A stretch of DNA of 64,000 nt from Natrinema ejinorense (GTDB taxonomy: Archaea; Halobacteriota; Halobacteria; Halobacteriales; Natrialbaceae): contig NZ_NXNI01000002.1 in assembly GCF_002494345.1 (NCBI RefSeq), forward strand, positions 124,001 to 188,000. Reading direction: 5' to 3'. The notes below the pieces were generated by a model, which was not told the DNA's origin, searched no databases, and saw only the letters and a program-made list of their open reading frames with translations. The position numbers and the translations under genes are program-made. Positions 34,200 through 43,547 of this stretch are shown here, piece after piece (the stretch's first letter is position 1; every line of letters starts with the position of its first letter).

Positions 34200-35872
34200 T
34201 CGAGGAGTTGCTCCCTGAGTTCGACCTTTCGCATCTTGTTCGTCTCCGTCGTGGGAATCTCGTCGACGATGTAGGTCTCGTCCGGATGCATGAATTCGGG
34301 AAGCCGACCATCGAGATGGGTAGCGATGGACGCCGGGGTGATATCGACATCGGCTCGTGGTTCGACAGCGAGTCCGATCCGGTCCTCGCCACCTTCGGGC
34401 GCTGGGATCGGAAACACGGCTGCTGCTTCGACCTGCTCGTGAGTCGCGACTGCGTCTTGGATCTGCATCGACGAGATGTTCTCACCACGCCGACGAATGA
34501 CGTCACCGAGCCGATCGACGAAATAGTAATTCCCTGCATCGTCTCGGTACGCGGCGTCGCCGGTGTGGAACCAGAGGTTTTCCATCGCCTGGAGCGTGCG
34601 GTTCGGTTTCGCGTGATATCGCTTGAGGAGTAACCCGGGCTGTTTCGGTCTGACGCAGAGTTCACCGACCTCGCCTGGTCCGACTTCACGGCCGCGGGTG
34701 TCGAGAACGGCGACGTCGACGATGTCCTCGCGAACGCGACCCATGTATCGCTCTTCGTCGATCCCCTCGACGACCGGCAGGTTCAGCTCACGGGCGCGTT
34801 CCTCCACTTCGTCGGGAGTGTACCCGATCCGGTAGTCCTCCGGGGTGCCACCGTGGTCGTCGGTTCGAATGACGCCGACGATGGGTGATCCGGTCTCAGT
34901 CTGGGCGAAGGCAACCGTCACCACGTCAAAGCCGAACCGCTCGGCCATGGCCTCGTACTCTTCCGGAAGCGGTTGCATGTGGACCTTGCTGAGCGTGTTC
35001 CGGTGGTCGGAGTCCGTTTCCGGCGCGTTCAGTAGCCACGGCATCATCACCGAAATCAGGGTTGCTGACGTGGCGTCGTACTCGGCGATGCGATCCCAGA
35101 ACTCCTGGGGGGAAAACCGATCCCACAGCGCGACGCTCCCGCCGGCCATCAAGCCGGCGACGACGTCCGCATAGACGCCACCGATGTGATACAACGGCAG
35201 CGACGTGTGGACGACGTCTTCGGAACCCAGAAACGCACGCTTGGGCGCGATGTAGTTCGCGAAAATCCAGCGATGGGGGATGACGACACCCTTTGGCATG
35301 CCCGTCGTCCCGGACGTGTACACGATACTCGCCGTATCGTCCCACGAGACGGTGACGTTGGGGTCGTCGGCAGGCTCGTCTCGAAGGTCGGCGAAGGCCG
35401 TCGTCTCGAGGCTGGTCTCCGGCGTCTCGGTGGTTGTTTCGATCACGACGAGTTCGGGGGCGGTCTCGAGGTCGGTTCGGACCGCCTCGATACGCTCGAG
35501 GTATCGGTCCTCGAGGACGAGCACGTCGGGATCGGTGTCGTTGAGCTGGTAGGAGAGCGTCTCGCCTTCGTATTCGAAGTTGATCGGCGAATAGACGCCG
35601 CCGGCTTTGTTGATACCGAACATGCCGAACAAGGTTTTGAGCGGATGAGCGGCCATCAGCGAGACGTTCGACCCGTGCTCGACACCCAGTTCCTGGAGGC
35701 CGTTGGCGATTCGGTTCGCGGTCGTATCGAGTTCCCGGTAGGTGACGTGTCGGTCGTCGGGCCCGTATATTAGCGCCGTCTCCGAGGGGATCCGCTCGGC
35801 GCGGTCTCGGAGCATACTATCGATCGTTACGTCCTCGATGGGTCTGCCGTCTAGTGTGTCCAGGCTTCCCAT
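34196..35872 (-). CDS. class I acyl-CoA synthetase (AMP-forming ligase)
   Basis: The 558-residue protein has the AMP-binding loop YTSGTTGMPKGVV (about residue 190), the A5 region and the hinge/C-terminal domain GDAAYRDDAGNYYFVDRLGDVIRRRGENISS, with the final Lys region ETNKMRKVEL. It makes an acyl-CoA from a carboxylic acid, ATP and CoA. The look (CaiC-like, ITFEYEGETLSY) suits a small or medium carboxylate rather than a very long fatty acid; this is an inference. The ATG at 35872 begins MGSLDTLDGRP; further upstream codons are in the promoter. It is the first gene of the ligase-carboxylase unit and divergent from the symporter. Confidence 0.9.
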   Translation of the reverse strand: MGSLDTLDGRPIEDVTIDSMLRDRAERIPSETALIYGPDDRHVTYRELDTTANRIANGLQELGVEHGSNVSLMAAHPLKTLFGMFGINKAGGVYSPINFEYEGETLSYQLNDTDPDVLVLEDRYLERIEAVRTDLETAPELVVIETTTETPETSLETTAFADLRDEPADDPNVTVSWDDTASIVYTSGTTGMPKGVVIPHRWIFANYIAPKRAFLGSEDVVHTSLPLYHIGGVYADVVAGLMAGGSVALWDRFSPQEFWDRIAEYDATSATLISVMMPWLLNAPETDSDHRNTLSKVHMQPLPEEYEAMAERFGFDVVTVAFAQTETGSPIVGVIRTDDHGGTPEDYRIGYTPDEVEERARELNLPVVEGIDEERYMGRVREDIVDVAVLDTRGREVGPGEVGELCVRPKQPGLLLKRYHAKPNRTLQAMENLWFHTGDAAYRDDAGNYYFVDRLGDVIRRRGENISSMQIQDAVATHEQVEAAAVFPIPAPEGGEDRIGLAVEPRADVDITPASIATHLDGRLPEFMHPDETYIVDEIPTTETNKMRKVELREQLLE

Positions 35873-36056
35873 ACCACAACATCGATAGAAACGTTTGATA
35901 AGTGTTCTGGTGTGACAACTCCGCTCCCCGCTTCTCGAGTCCGTCCGGGAGTCCGAGCCGTCGTTTCGACCCTCACCTCGCGAGCGGTGGTGGAACGTTG
36001 GTCGAAGACTGACATTCACAATGATTATATAGTGGTGTGCCATACCATGACAGTAG

Positions 36057-36326
36057 ATGTCCGAACAGTACGAACCCAACCGGAGAGAAGATGATGCGCC
36101 CCAATCGGCAGGGTTCTTCCGACTGGATCGTCTGTCGACAGCGATGCTCGTCGTCACCGGTCTCGCGCTGGGAGCGACGTACGGCCCGTTCCTCCTCGGC
36201 GCGGAGTGGACGCTCCTTGGCTATCCGTGGCTGCTCCTCAGTCAGCCGTTCGTGATGGTCGTCCTCGGCGGCCTGTTCGTCACTGCGACGTACTACGGAG
36301 AACGCCGTCAGGAGGTGCGATCATGA
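36057..36326 (+). CDS. small membrane subunit of the Na+/solute symporter
   Basis: The 89-residue protein has two membrane helices (about 28-48 and 52-76) after an acidic N-terminus. It ends four bases into the symporter gene (ATGA). Bacterial pantothenate/solute symporters often have such a small DUF997- or DUF3311-type helper gene. A TATA-like GATTATATAG lies about 30 bases upstream, together with the GGTGTGCCATACC palindrome-like sequence. The family is inferred from layout. Confidence 0.75.
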   Translation: MSEQYEPNRREDDAPQSAGFFRLDRLSTAMLVVTGLALGATYGPFLLGAEWTLLGYPWLLLSQPFVMVVLGGLFVTATYYGERRQEVRS

Positions 36327-37756
36327 CGCAAGCGAGCGAACTCGCGATCGTCCTCGCGTATTTCCTGCTGATCCTCGCCATCGGATACTACTTCAAGGAT
36401 GCTCGATCGGGAGACGAATATTGGTCGGCGGGCGGAGAGATCGGAACGGTGGTGAACACGTTCGCGATCTTTGCGGCGTTCGCGAGCGGTGGGACGTTCC
36501 TCGGTTCGATCGGGTTCGCGTACACGTACGGGCTGCCGTTCGGCTGGACGGCGATCACCGGTTCCGTCGTCGGCTTCATCGTCGCGGCGATCCTGGTCGC
36601 GAAACCGATGCGCCGGGTTGACGCACATACGATCACTGATATCTTCGACTTCCTCTACCGGGATTGGCGGATCAACGTCCTGGTTCCGGTCGTCGTTATC
36701 TTTGCGTTCACGCTATACACCGTGGCACAGCTGAAAGCGGCGGGAGTCGTGACGGAGTACCTCCTCGACATCGGGTACGTTCCGTCGGTTATCGGTATCG
36801 GACTGGTCTTTATCGCCTACGTCTCACTCGGTGGGATGTGGGCGATTACGATCACCGACGTCCTACAGGGCGTGTTGATATGGGGACTCATGCTCGTGAT
36901 GGCTGGACTCGGGTTCGCATACTACGACCGCTCCATCTCCGCACCCGCTTCGGCAACTCCCGGTCTCCTCGAAGTGGCGGACATGCATCCCGCATCGTAT
37001 ATCGGGTTCTTCGTGATTTGGCTGTCGACGGTCGCGATCTTACCCCACATCGTCATGCGAGTCCTCTCGGCGGATAGTCCTCGATCGGCGAAAACGGCCT
37101 ATAGCTGGGTCGCGATACTGTACGCGGTCTTTAGCCTCATTGCGTTCTACATCATTCCCTCGGTGGCACTCGACATCGATCCGAACCTCGCGGATCCGGA
37201 CCTCGCGCTTATCGTCGTCATGGAATCGTTGCTTCCGGCGATCGTCGCCGGACTGGTCGCCGCGGCTATCCTCGCAGCAGTGATGTCGACGACCGATGCA
37301 CTGCTGTTAGCGATGTCGGCGTCGATCGCGAACGATATCTACGGAACCGTCCTCAATCCCGATGCCTCCGAGGCGAGCGTCGTCCGTGTCGGTTCGTTCT
37401 CGACCGTCGGCATGGGGCTGGTCGCGATCGGCATCGCCGCACTTAATCCGCCGAACATCCTCGTCGTCCTGTACACCGATGCAACGGCCATGATGGCCGC
37501 GGCGTTCTTCTTCCCGCTGGTGCTCGGTATCTGGTGGAAACGAACGACGAAAACGGGGGCGTTCGCCGGTATGGTCGTTGGCCTGTTGAGTTACGTCGTT
37601 TTCTGGCTTCTCGTTCCGCTGTTTGCGTCGATCCTGATCGCACTGCCGCTCTCTCTGGTCGCGACCGTCGGGGTCTCGATACTGACCGAGGCCCCCTCCC
37701 CGGAGGAGGTCGAACGCCTTCGCGACGCGCTCGGTCACGAACAGACAGGCTGGTGA
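36323..37756 (+). CDS. sodium:solute symporter (SSS family)
   Basis: The 477-residue protein has 12-13 membrane helices. Features of the family include YWSAGGEIGTVVNTFAIFAAFASGGTFLGSIGFAYTYGLP in helices 2-3, GGMWAITITDVLQGVLIWG in helix 6 and AAAILAAVMSTTDALLLAMSASIANDIY in helix 8. It brings in a carboxylate or similar solute with Na+. It is divergent from the acyl-CoA ligase and probably supplies its substrate. The ATG at 36323 overlaps the small subunit. Residues in other long upstream frames belong to that gene. Confidence 0.93.
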   Translation: MTQASELAIVLAYFLLILAIGYYFKDARSGDEYWSAGGEIGTVVNTFAIFAAFASGGTFLGSIGFAYTYGLPFGWTAITGSVVGFIVAAILVAKPMRRVDAHTITDIFDFLYRDWRINVLVPVVVIFAFTLYTVAQLKAAGVVTEYLLDIGYVPSVIGIGLVFIAYVSLGGMWAITITDVLQGVLIWGLMLVMAGLGFAYYDRSISAPASATPGLLEVADMHPASYIGFFVIWLSTVAILPHIVMRVLSADSPRSAKTAYSWVAILYAVFSLIAFYIIPSVALDIDPNLADPDLALIVVMESLLPAIVAGLVAAAILAAVMSTTDALLLAMSASIANDIYGTVLNPDASEASVVRVGSFSTVGMGLVAIGIAALNPPNILVVLYTDATAMMAAAFFFPLVLGIWWKRTTKTGAFAGMVVGLLSYVVFWLLVPLFASILIALPLSLVATVGVSILTEAPSPEEVERLRDALGHEQTGW

Positions 37757-37781
37757 ACCCACGTTCCATCTCCGTTCAATC

Positions 37782-38309
37782 ATGAATCGACTCCTCGAGT
37801 GGGTCCTCGTTGGCGATCGATGGCGAACGTTCTGTCGCTGTTCCAAAGAGACGTTCGCCGAGACGGTCATCGCAATCCTCGACGATCGCGACATCACGTT
37901 CCACGTTACCGACGACGAAGCCTCGAATACGGAACGATTGGTCTACGGGTCCGAGTCGCGAGTGATCCGAATCACGATTACTGACCCGTTCGAGGCCGAC
38001 GTTGTCGTCCTGTCTGTGACGGCGGATCCTGTCGCTCGAGCCGCGCTGGCGGTTCTCTCACGGTCGGAAACTCGTGACCAAGCGACAGCCGGTGTTTGTC
38101 TCGTTCAGGTCTCACCGGTGACTCGAGAAACCACCGGCGGACTCGCTCGGATCATGACTGAACTCGTAGGCAGGCTCGAGTACGATCCCTGGGAACTCGC
38201 CGGGCATCCACAGTTCCGATTCGCGTTCCTCCAGCGGTACAAGATCCGAACGAAGTGGCGGTACTGGTATCAAAAAGACGTTACTAGCAAAGCACCCTCG
38301 GAAACCTGA
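37782..38309 (+). CDS. hypothetical acidic protein
   Basis: The 175-residue protein is alpha/beta and Thr/Val-rich (DDRDITFHVTDDEASNTERLVYGSESRVIRITITDPFEADVVVL...), with a C-terminal basic end (YKIRTKWRYWYQKDV). No signal or membrane part exists. It lies 25 bases after the symporter on the same strand, so it may be co-transcribed. No known family was seen. Confidence 0.65.
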   Translation: MNRLLEWVLVGDRWRTFCRCSKETFAETVIAILDDRDITFHVTDDEASNTERLVYGSESRVIRITITDPFEADVVVLSVTADPVARAALAVLSRSETRDQATAGVCLVQVSPVTRETTGGLARIMTELVGRLEYDPWELAGHPQFRFAFLQRYKIRTKWRYWYQKDVTSKAPSET

Positions 38310-38476
38310 CGAAAGCCGAAATCGCTACTGACAGTTCGCTCCGAATTCATCCGTCTGGTTCGGAGAGCCCATTTTCAGTATCGTTGTACCCGGCACCCTC
38401 TTGATGACCGAACTCTTGGCGACGGCCGGCCCTGCAATCGATTTCAGCTGTTGCAGTCGTCCTGATGTATTATCTG

Positions 38477-38960
38477 CCCCGACTTTCTGTAACAGACATC
38501 TCTCTTCCTGTTCCACCCGTAACAGACGGCCATCCTTCTGTCATGTCTGTATCTGTCCTCTGTCACGTCTGTACTTGTCCTCTGTCATGTCTGTATCTGT
38601 CCTCTGTCACGTCTGTACTTGTCCTCTGTCACGTCTGTACTTGTCCTCTGTTATGTCTGTAATGTACTTCTGTCATTGACGACTGTTACAGCGAGGTGGC
38701 GGTTCAGGCTGTCCGTATCCGACGTCTGTTCTCGCCGCTTCTGTGTCATACGTCTGCCATAGATATCTGTCACAGACACCTGTAATAGACTTCTGTGATG
38801 TATATCCGATGATTTTGAAACACTAGTATAGACCAACTAGGACTCTCATATATGTCCTAATCGACATCATATATTCTATAGCTGACATCCTCTGTTACAG
38901 ACGTCTGTTACAGGCGTATTGTACAGATATGTAATACGAACATCTGGCTGTATCGTCTGA
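38477..38960. repeat. repeat-rich putative centromere (parS-like) before parA
   Basis: The 480-base AT-richer stretch has five full 22-base tandem units (38537-38646; alternate TCTGTCATGTCTGTATCTGTCC and TCTGTCACGTCTGTACTTGTCC). It also has TCTGTNACAGA palindromes at 38486-38496, 38767-38777 and 38891-38901, and a further near-copy at 38904-38914. It ends about 40 bases before parA, the usual place for a partition site or operator. The function is inferred from position and symmetry. Confidence 0.75.
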
Positions 38961-38998
38961 CATAGATTTATGTTCCATCGCCCACAACGCTGAGTTAC

Positions 38999-39994
38999 AT
39001 GATAACGGCCGTAGTTTACTCCGAATCAGGTGGGACGTACAAGACCACGATGACGGCCAATCTCGCGGTCGCACTGGAACGAATGGGCCAGAACACGCTC
39101 GTGTTGGATCTCGATCCACAGGAGGGCAACCTGACCAGCCTCTTCGATGCCGGCGAACACCGGAGCGATCCGGATGCGGACAACCTCGTCAAGCATATCC
39201 TCGATATGCCGGATGGCAATTTCGACGACCTGATCGAATCGACGGCCGAAGGCGTCGATATCGTCCCGAGCCACGATATGCTCGGGGATTTCACCTCGAA
39301 TCTCGAGCAGAAGATCTCCTACGAAACCGGCATGAAAAACATCAGCCGGGACGAATATCCCCGATTCGAACTCCTGTATGATCTCCTCTGGGAGGAACAG
39401 GAACTCCACGAGGAGTACGATGCCGTTCTTATCGACCCAAACGCACGCGCCGAGGATCTCCTCTACAATGCGATCTTCGCGCTGCGTACGCTCGTCGCCC
39501 CCGTTAAACCGGCCGGCAAAGGGAACCTGAGCTTGGACGGCCTCGAGGAACTCGTCGGGAACATGGAGCGCCAACTGGATATCGAGATCGGGCTCTCCTG
39601 TGTCGTCCCCTCGGGCGTCGGTCAGACCAACGCACATCAACAATACCAGCGACAGTTCGAAAACACGGCTGCGTTTGCAACGCCAGTCACGATCGGCAAT
39701 CGGGAAAGTCTGATGGACGCGATGTGGGAAGCCAGGGGATCCGCGTTCAAGGTCGTCGAGGAGCGATGGAAGACGTTCGAAAAAGAGGGAACCATGGTGA
39801 GCGAACCCGGCCGACGGCGAGTCCGCGAGAGGGAAATCGAGACGCTACGAAACCTGTACGAACTCGCCCGGTTCATCGCGACCGAAACGTTCGACGCCGA
39901 CGTCGACCCCGTGTTGGAACTCGATGTTCGAGATAAGGAGACTCGAATAATCGATCTCCGACCGGACGAGCCAACTGAGGTGACGACCGCGTGA
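38999..39994 (+). CDS. parA: ParA family partition ATPase
   Basis: The 331-residue protein has a deviant Walker A, YSESGGTYKTTMTANLAVAL, then DLDPQEGNLTSLF (A'), YDAVLIDPNARAEDLLYNAIF (Walker B region) and a helical C-terminal half. In the normal KGGVGKTT the first Lys is the signature Lys; here it is Ser, although the second Lys and Thr-Thr are intact. It should bind ATP and DNA and move the plasmid. It is followed by a helper gene in a GTGA overlap and preceded by the repeat array. It is the standard haloarchaeal plasmid ParA type. Confidence 0.92.
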   Translation: MITAVVYSESGGTYKTTMTANLAVALERMGQNTLVLDLDPQEGNLTSLFDAGEHRSDPDADNLVKHILDMPDGNFDDLIESTAEGVDIVPSHDMLGDFTSNLEQKISYETGMKNISRDEYPRFELLYDLLWEEQELHEEYDAVLIDPNARAEDLLYNAIFALRTLVAPVKPAGKGNLSLDGLEELVGNMERQLDIEIGLSCVVPSGVGQTNAHQQYQRQFENTAAFATPVTIGNRESLMDAMWEARGSAFKVVEERWKTFEKEGTMVSEPGRRRVREREIETLRNLYELARFIATETFDADVDPVLELDVRDKETRIIDLRPDEPTEVTTA

Positions 39995-40479
39995 CCAATT
40001 TCAAATCCGGCTCCGGTAACCTCGATTTCGGGGGTGACGAGGATCCCGAACCGGACTCGTCCGACTCCGAGGACGAAACCGGTACCGGAACCCGGCCCGA
40101 TCCCGACCCCTCCTCGACGGAGGCCGCTTCCTCACCCCCCGAGACGTCACCGAACAGTACAGACGGGACGTCCGACCGACCGCAGTCGAACCGGGTCACG
40201 ACGGAGAAGCCGAGAGCCTCCGACACCCCGACGAACGAGTATCCGTACTTCGTCCGGCGGAGTAACGTCGGAGACGAGCGGGATACCCGTCTCGAGATTC
40301 ACGTCCGAGACAAGGTCGCCGATCGGGAAGCCGAGTTTCGGAGCGAGCTCGCGGCACACCTCGATGCAAACGAAATCGCAAAAACGGATGCACGAGAGTT
40401 CGCTCTTCTCGCGGCGTTTCAACACCCCGAGCGTGTTGCCGAACTGATGAGCAACGAGGGGTTCGGGGCGCTCGACTGA
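39991..40479 (+). CDS. putative ParA partner with disordered N-terminus
   Basis: The 162-residue protein starts with GTG overlapping the parA stop. Residues 1-80 are low-complexity (Asp/Glu/Ser/Pro/Thr/Gly). Residues 85-162 are a folded helical part (TRLEIHVRDKVADREAEFRSELAAHLDANEIAKTDAREFALLAAFQHPERVAEL). It lacks a ParB HTH. By place and form it is the DNA-binding or adaptor partner of this ParA, possibly with the 22-base repeats as its site. No family name was found. Confidence 0.7.
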   Translation: MTNFKSGSGNLDFGGDEDPEPDSSDSEDETGTGTRPDPDPSSTEAASSPPETSPNSTDGTSDRPQSNRVTTEKPRASDTPTNEYPYFVRRSNVGDERDTRLEIHVRDKVADREAEFRSELAAHLDANEIAKTDAREFALLAAFQHPERVAELMSNEGFGALD

Positions 40480-40718
40480 CACTGGAGCTGTCCGTTTTCC
40501 GTTTCATCGGTGGCTGCGTACTGCGACCCGGGTTTCGTGGCCCTCGGGGACGGGAGGTGAACACAACCTCGGAGGACGGAAACGATGCGGGCCTTCTATT
40601 CATCGACGGCTACGGAGAAATGAGACACTGTGGTTTCTTCTGGGAGCCAATAATCTGCTCGATCAGTTATAAAAAGAGCGAAGACTGACAATTTCTCCTA
40701 ACTAGCGGGATTCCTCGT

Positions 40719-41438
40719 TCAGATGAGTTCCTTTGCAAAGCGGGTCGCAAGCCATGCTTCGGCGCGAGCAAGGCGGTACTGCACCGTCGACTGTGGGAGC
40801 CCCAGTTCGTCGGCCAGTTCCTGGGTCGTAATCTCTCGGGGGGTCTCGTAGTACCCACGGGCGACCGCCTCCTTGATCAGCTCCCGTTGTTCGTACGGCA
40901 CGTCGGCGAGAGAGACGACATCATCGCCCCAGTGGGTCGGATCGGACAGGTGATCCAGCGTCAGACGGAGGCCGTCCCGTAGTTCGGTCTGAATCGCATC
41001 GTACAGTTCGCCCACATTGGCGTCGTCGGGCATCAGAATTCGCCACGTATACTGGTCGCCCTGCCGTTTCGTATCGTAAAGCAGTCCCTCGCCGATGTGC
41101 GTGGCTGCGAGATGGGGGATCGAGTGGCAGTCGTCGGCCTCAGTCCCGTATGCGTAAACGGTTCGCGAGGTGGTCCCCCGTGAGAGGACCTCGTACTCCC
41201 AGCTGGTCTGACAGTGTTCAGCGTCGAGGCACTCGTTACAGTGGGCCGGGTCCAGAAACACCCCATCTAGTGCCTGTAGCGCGTCTTCTGGGCCCGTAAT
41301 ACGGTCGAGATGCCAGATGCTATCCGAGGTGACAGTACAGGTCAGCGACTTCGACATCACATCGGGATGGTCGATGAAGATGTCGGCGATTGGATCCGCA
41401 CCGCGGTCGTAGGTGACCGTGAACACGAATTCGCGCAC
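40719..41438 (-). CDS. Bat-type helix-turn-helix regulator
   Basis: The 239-residue protein has an N-terminal sensing part with the pair CNECLDAEHCQTSWEY, a possible metal or redox site. It ends with the HTH_10 domain of bacterio-opsin activator (Bat) regulators, YEQRELIKEAVARGYYETPREITTQELADELGLPQSTVQYRLARAEAWL. Bat-type regulators are common in haloarchaea. The gene is divergent from the MFS gene at 41614 and likely controls it. The start is at 41438. Confidence 0.9.
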   Translation of the reverse strand: MREFVFTVTYDRGADPIADIFIDHPDVMSKSLTCTVTSDSIWHLDRITGPEDALQALDGVFLDPAHCNECLDAEHCQTSWEYEVLSRGTTSRTVYAYGTEADDCHSIPHLAATHIGEGLLYDTKRQGDQYTWRILMPDDANVGELYDAIQTELRDGLRLTLDHLSDPTHWGDDVVSLADVPYEQRELIKEAVARGYYETPREITTQELADELGLPQSTVQYRLARAEAWLATRFAKELI

Positions 41439-41613
41439 ACGCTTAATTGGTACTAACCAAGTTATTTAGATTGCGACTTCTGGTCGGTTAGTTCATGGAG
41501 AAAAAACACGCTGTAACCGAATACACGTCTGAGTGACACCGACAAATTTTGCCATTCTTGGTTGATACCAAATCAGATTCTAATGCCACTCTCATCTTCA
41601 GGTCGGATGTACG

Positions 41614-42894
41614 ATGCAATTCGGAACAATCAGACGTGACGACTCGACGTTCCTCGGCCCCTACGTGGTCGGCGTGACTTTCCTCGCGTTAATGGGCGCG
41701 TTCGGGCTGAATCTGAGTGCGGGACAGTTCTTCGAACCACTGACCGGAGCCTATGGATGGGAGTTGTCGCTGTTGAGCCTAGCTGTCTCTGTGAACATGA
41801 TTACCTGGGGGCTGTTCCAGCCGGTGATGGGCCGGCTGATCGACTGGATCGGCCCCAAGCTGGTCATCGCCGGCAGCGCGGCGCTGATGGGCGTCGCTTT
41901 CCTCCTGTCGGCCACGATTACCACCGTCTGGGAGTTTTTCCTGTACTACGGCGTGCTCACGGCGGTCGGCTTCGCGGGTTGTAGCTCGATGGCGAATTCG
42001 GTCCTCGTCTCGAAGTGGTACGTCCGGGACCGCTCGGAGATGCTCGGCAAGAGCTCGATGGGCATCAACATCGGGCAACTGGTGATCCTCCCGCTGGCGG
42101 GTTTCCTGATCGCTATCGCTGGCTTTCAGGAAGCCTTCATGGGGCTCGGTCTGTTCATGCTCGTGGTCGTCGTGCCGGCGGTCCTGCTCGTCGTCGAGAA
42201 CGATCCCACCGATATCGGCCAGCATCCGGATGGGATCGCGGACGAAACGACCGACGCACGGTCGGTACTGGCTGTTTCGTCCGCGAACGTACCGTTCAAG
42301 AAGGCGCTCCGTGATCGGAACTTCTGGCTCGCCAGCCTGAGCTTCTGCTCGTGTGGCTTCACCCTGTATCTCGTGACGATTCACCTACCCAACTACGCGA
42401 CCGACCTCGGCGGTGGCGTTGCGCTCGGCGGGCAGCTGCTCGGGGTTGCCGCTGGCGCGAGTGCCGTCTCAATGTGGGTGACTGGTAAGTTCACCGAGCG
42501 GGTCGGCAAGCGTCGGATGCTCGCTGCCCTCCACGTGCTTCGGGGGATCTCGCTCGCTTGGCTCGCCGTTTCGACGAGTATCTGGCAGCTGTACGTGTTC
42601 GCAGTCGTGTACGGTGTCGCCTCCTTCCCGGTAATCCCGACTGTGACCGGCATCATCGGTGATCACTTCGGGACGAACGCTATGGGCGGGATCCTCGGGA
42701 TGTCGTGGCTCCTTCACCAGATCTTCGCCGCGACGGGCGTGTTCCTCGGGGGGTTCATCCGCGATACGACTGGGAGTTACGAACTTGCGTTCTGGGGCGG
42801 TGCCGCGCTCCTGCTCGGCGGTGCGTTCCTGTCGATCCTGATCGAGAGCCAACCACGTGTCTCCCAACCGGCGGCCAGCGCGGCCGACGATTGA
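41614..42894 (+). CDS. MFS carboxylate transporter (OFA-like)
   Basis: The 426-residue protein has 12 membrane helices. Its start LGPYVVGVTFLALMGAFGLNLSAGQFFEPLTGAYGW and GRLIDWIGPKLVI (helix 2-3 loop) match the oxalate/formate antiporter or monocarboxylate branch. A substrate such as a small organic acid is likely. It has a divergent Bat-type regulator. Its TGA overlaps the TTG of the glyA fragment. Confidence 0.9.
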   Translation: MQFGTIRRDDSTFLGPYVVGVTFLALMGAFGLNLSAGQFFEPLTGAYGWELSLLSLAVSVNMITWGLFQPVMGRLIDWIGPKLVIAGSAALMGVAFLLSATITTVWEFFLYYGVLTAVGFAGCSSMANSVLVSKWYVRDRSEMLGKSSMGINIGQLVILPLAGFLIAIAGFQEAFMGLGLFMLVVVVPAVLLVVENDPTDIGQHPDGIADETTDARSVLAVSSANVPFKKALRDRNFWLASLSFCSCGFTLYLVTIHLPNYATDLGGGVALGGQLLGVAAGASAVSMWVTGKFTERVGKRRMLAALHVLRGISLAWLAVSTSIWQLYVFAVVYGVASFPVIPTVTGIIGDHFGTNAMGGILGMSWLLHQIFAATGVFLGGFIRDTTGSYELAFWGGAALLLGGAFLSILIESQPRVSQPAASAADD

Positions 42895-43013
42895 ACACGA
42901 CGCGCTTTGATCAGTTCCGTGAATCGGATCCTGATCTCGCAGTCGCACTCGGAGAGGAAGTGACCCGCTCGCAGGAGATGCTCACCCTCATCGCCAGCGA
43001 GAAACCTGATTAA
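42891..43013 (+). pseudogene. glyA: N-terminal fragment of serine hydroxymethyltransferase
   Basis: After the MFS stop, the frame reads RFDQFRESDPDLAVALGEEV, then RSQEMLTLIASEKPD and a TAA. The N-terminus of GlyA has this pattern (a Glu-rich first helix, then x-L-x-x-IASEN). Only about 40 codons remain, and the frame stops where the family continues. It is a leftover from a gene boundary, so the MFS gene and its regulator may once have lain beside a complete glyA. Confidence 0.7.
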
Positions 43014-43547
43014 CCGGCTAAGTCCTCGCTGAGTCCGCTACCCGGGAGTAGCAACACCATTCAGCAGTGCTAGAATTCGCGAGATCTCTCACACTCTCCC
43101 GACAGGGACGTCCGCGAGCGCTCGGAATCGACTTTCGAGCGGTGAAAGAACCACGAGTCAACGCAGATTCGACCCACAACTAGGCTCTCCTCCGAAACTG
43201 TGGAGGTGAAAGCAACTCGCAATCAATATAGCGAAATAGGATTCAGAATCGGCTCCAGGCGTACCAGGTTCTCGGCCGGAGCCCTCCCTCCGGAGGCGTC
43301 CGTCGAGGACACGTCGTCACCTGGTCGGCCCCGACCGTGCGGCCGTCGATACTTCGACCAGTCGTCCCGCAGTTCCGTACCTCTGTTACAGATACCTGTT
43401 ACAGATATCTGCCACAGATATTTGGCTAGCGGTCGACTCCCAACGCGACGCTGCCGATCTATCGGTATCCGGACAACGAGTCGGAGATCCATGAGCTCTG
43501 AGCCGTGGCGTCTCCCCAAGTGCAGCCGCGAGTGGCTCTCGTCCCTC
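43014..43547. other. spacer with a second cluster of the TCTGTNACAGA motif
   Basis: Most of this 530-base gap shows no gene. At 43382-43420 three palindromes lie close together: TCTGTTACAGA, CTGTTACAG and TCTGCCACAGA. These match the motif in the array before parA (38486-38914). The gap lies just past the 3' end of the SMC-like gene. Confidence 0.7.
43382..43424. repeat. second TCTGTNACAGA palindrome cluster
   Basis: Three half-overlapping palindromes of the partition-type motif are packed in 43 bases. The spacing of about 13 bases between centres suits binding on alternate faces of the helix. Confidence 0.75.

Noticed and set aside
38537-38668. 22-bp tandem units as a CRISPR array
   Set aside because: The units touch end to end with no unique spacers and lie before parA, so they are partition-type repeats. 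No cas genes are in the window.
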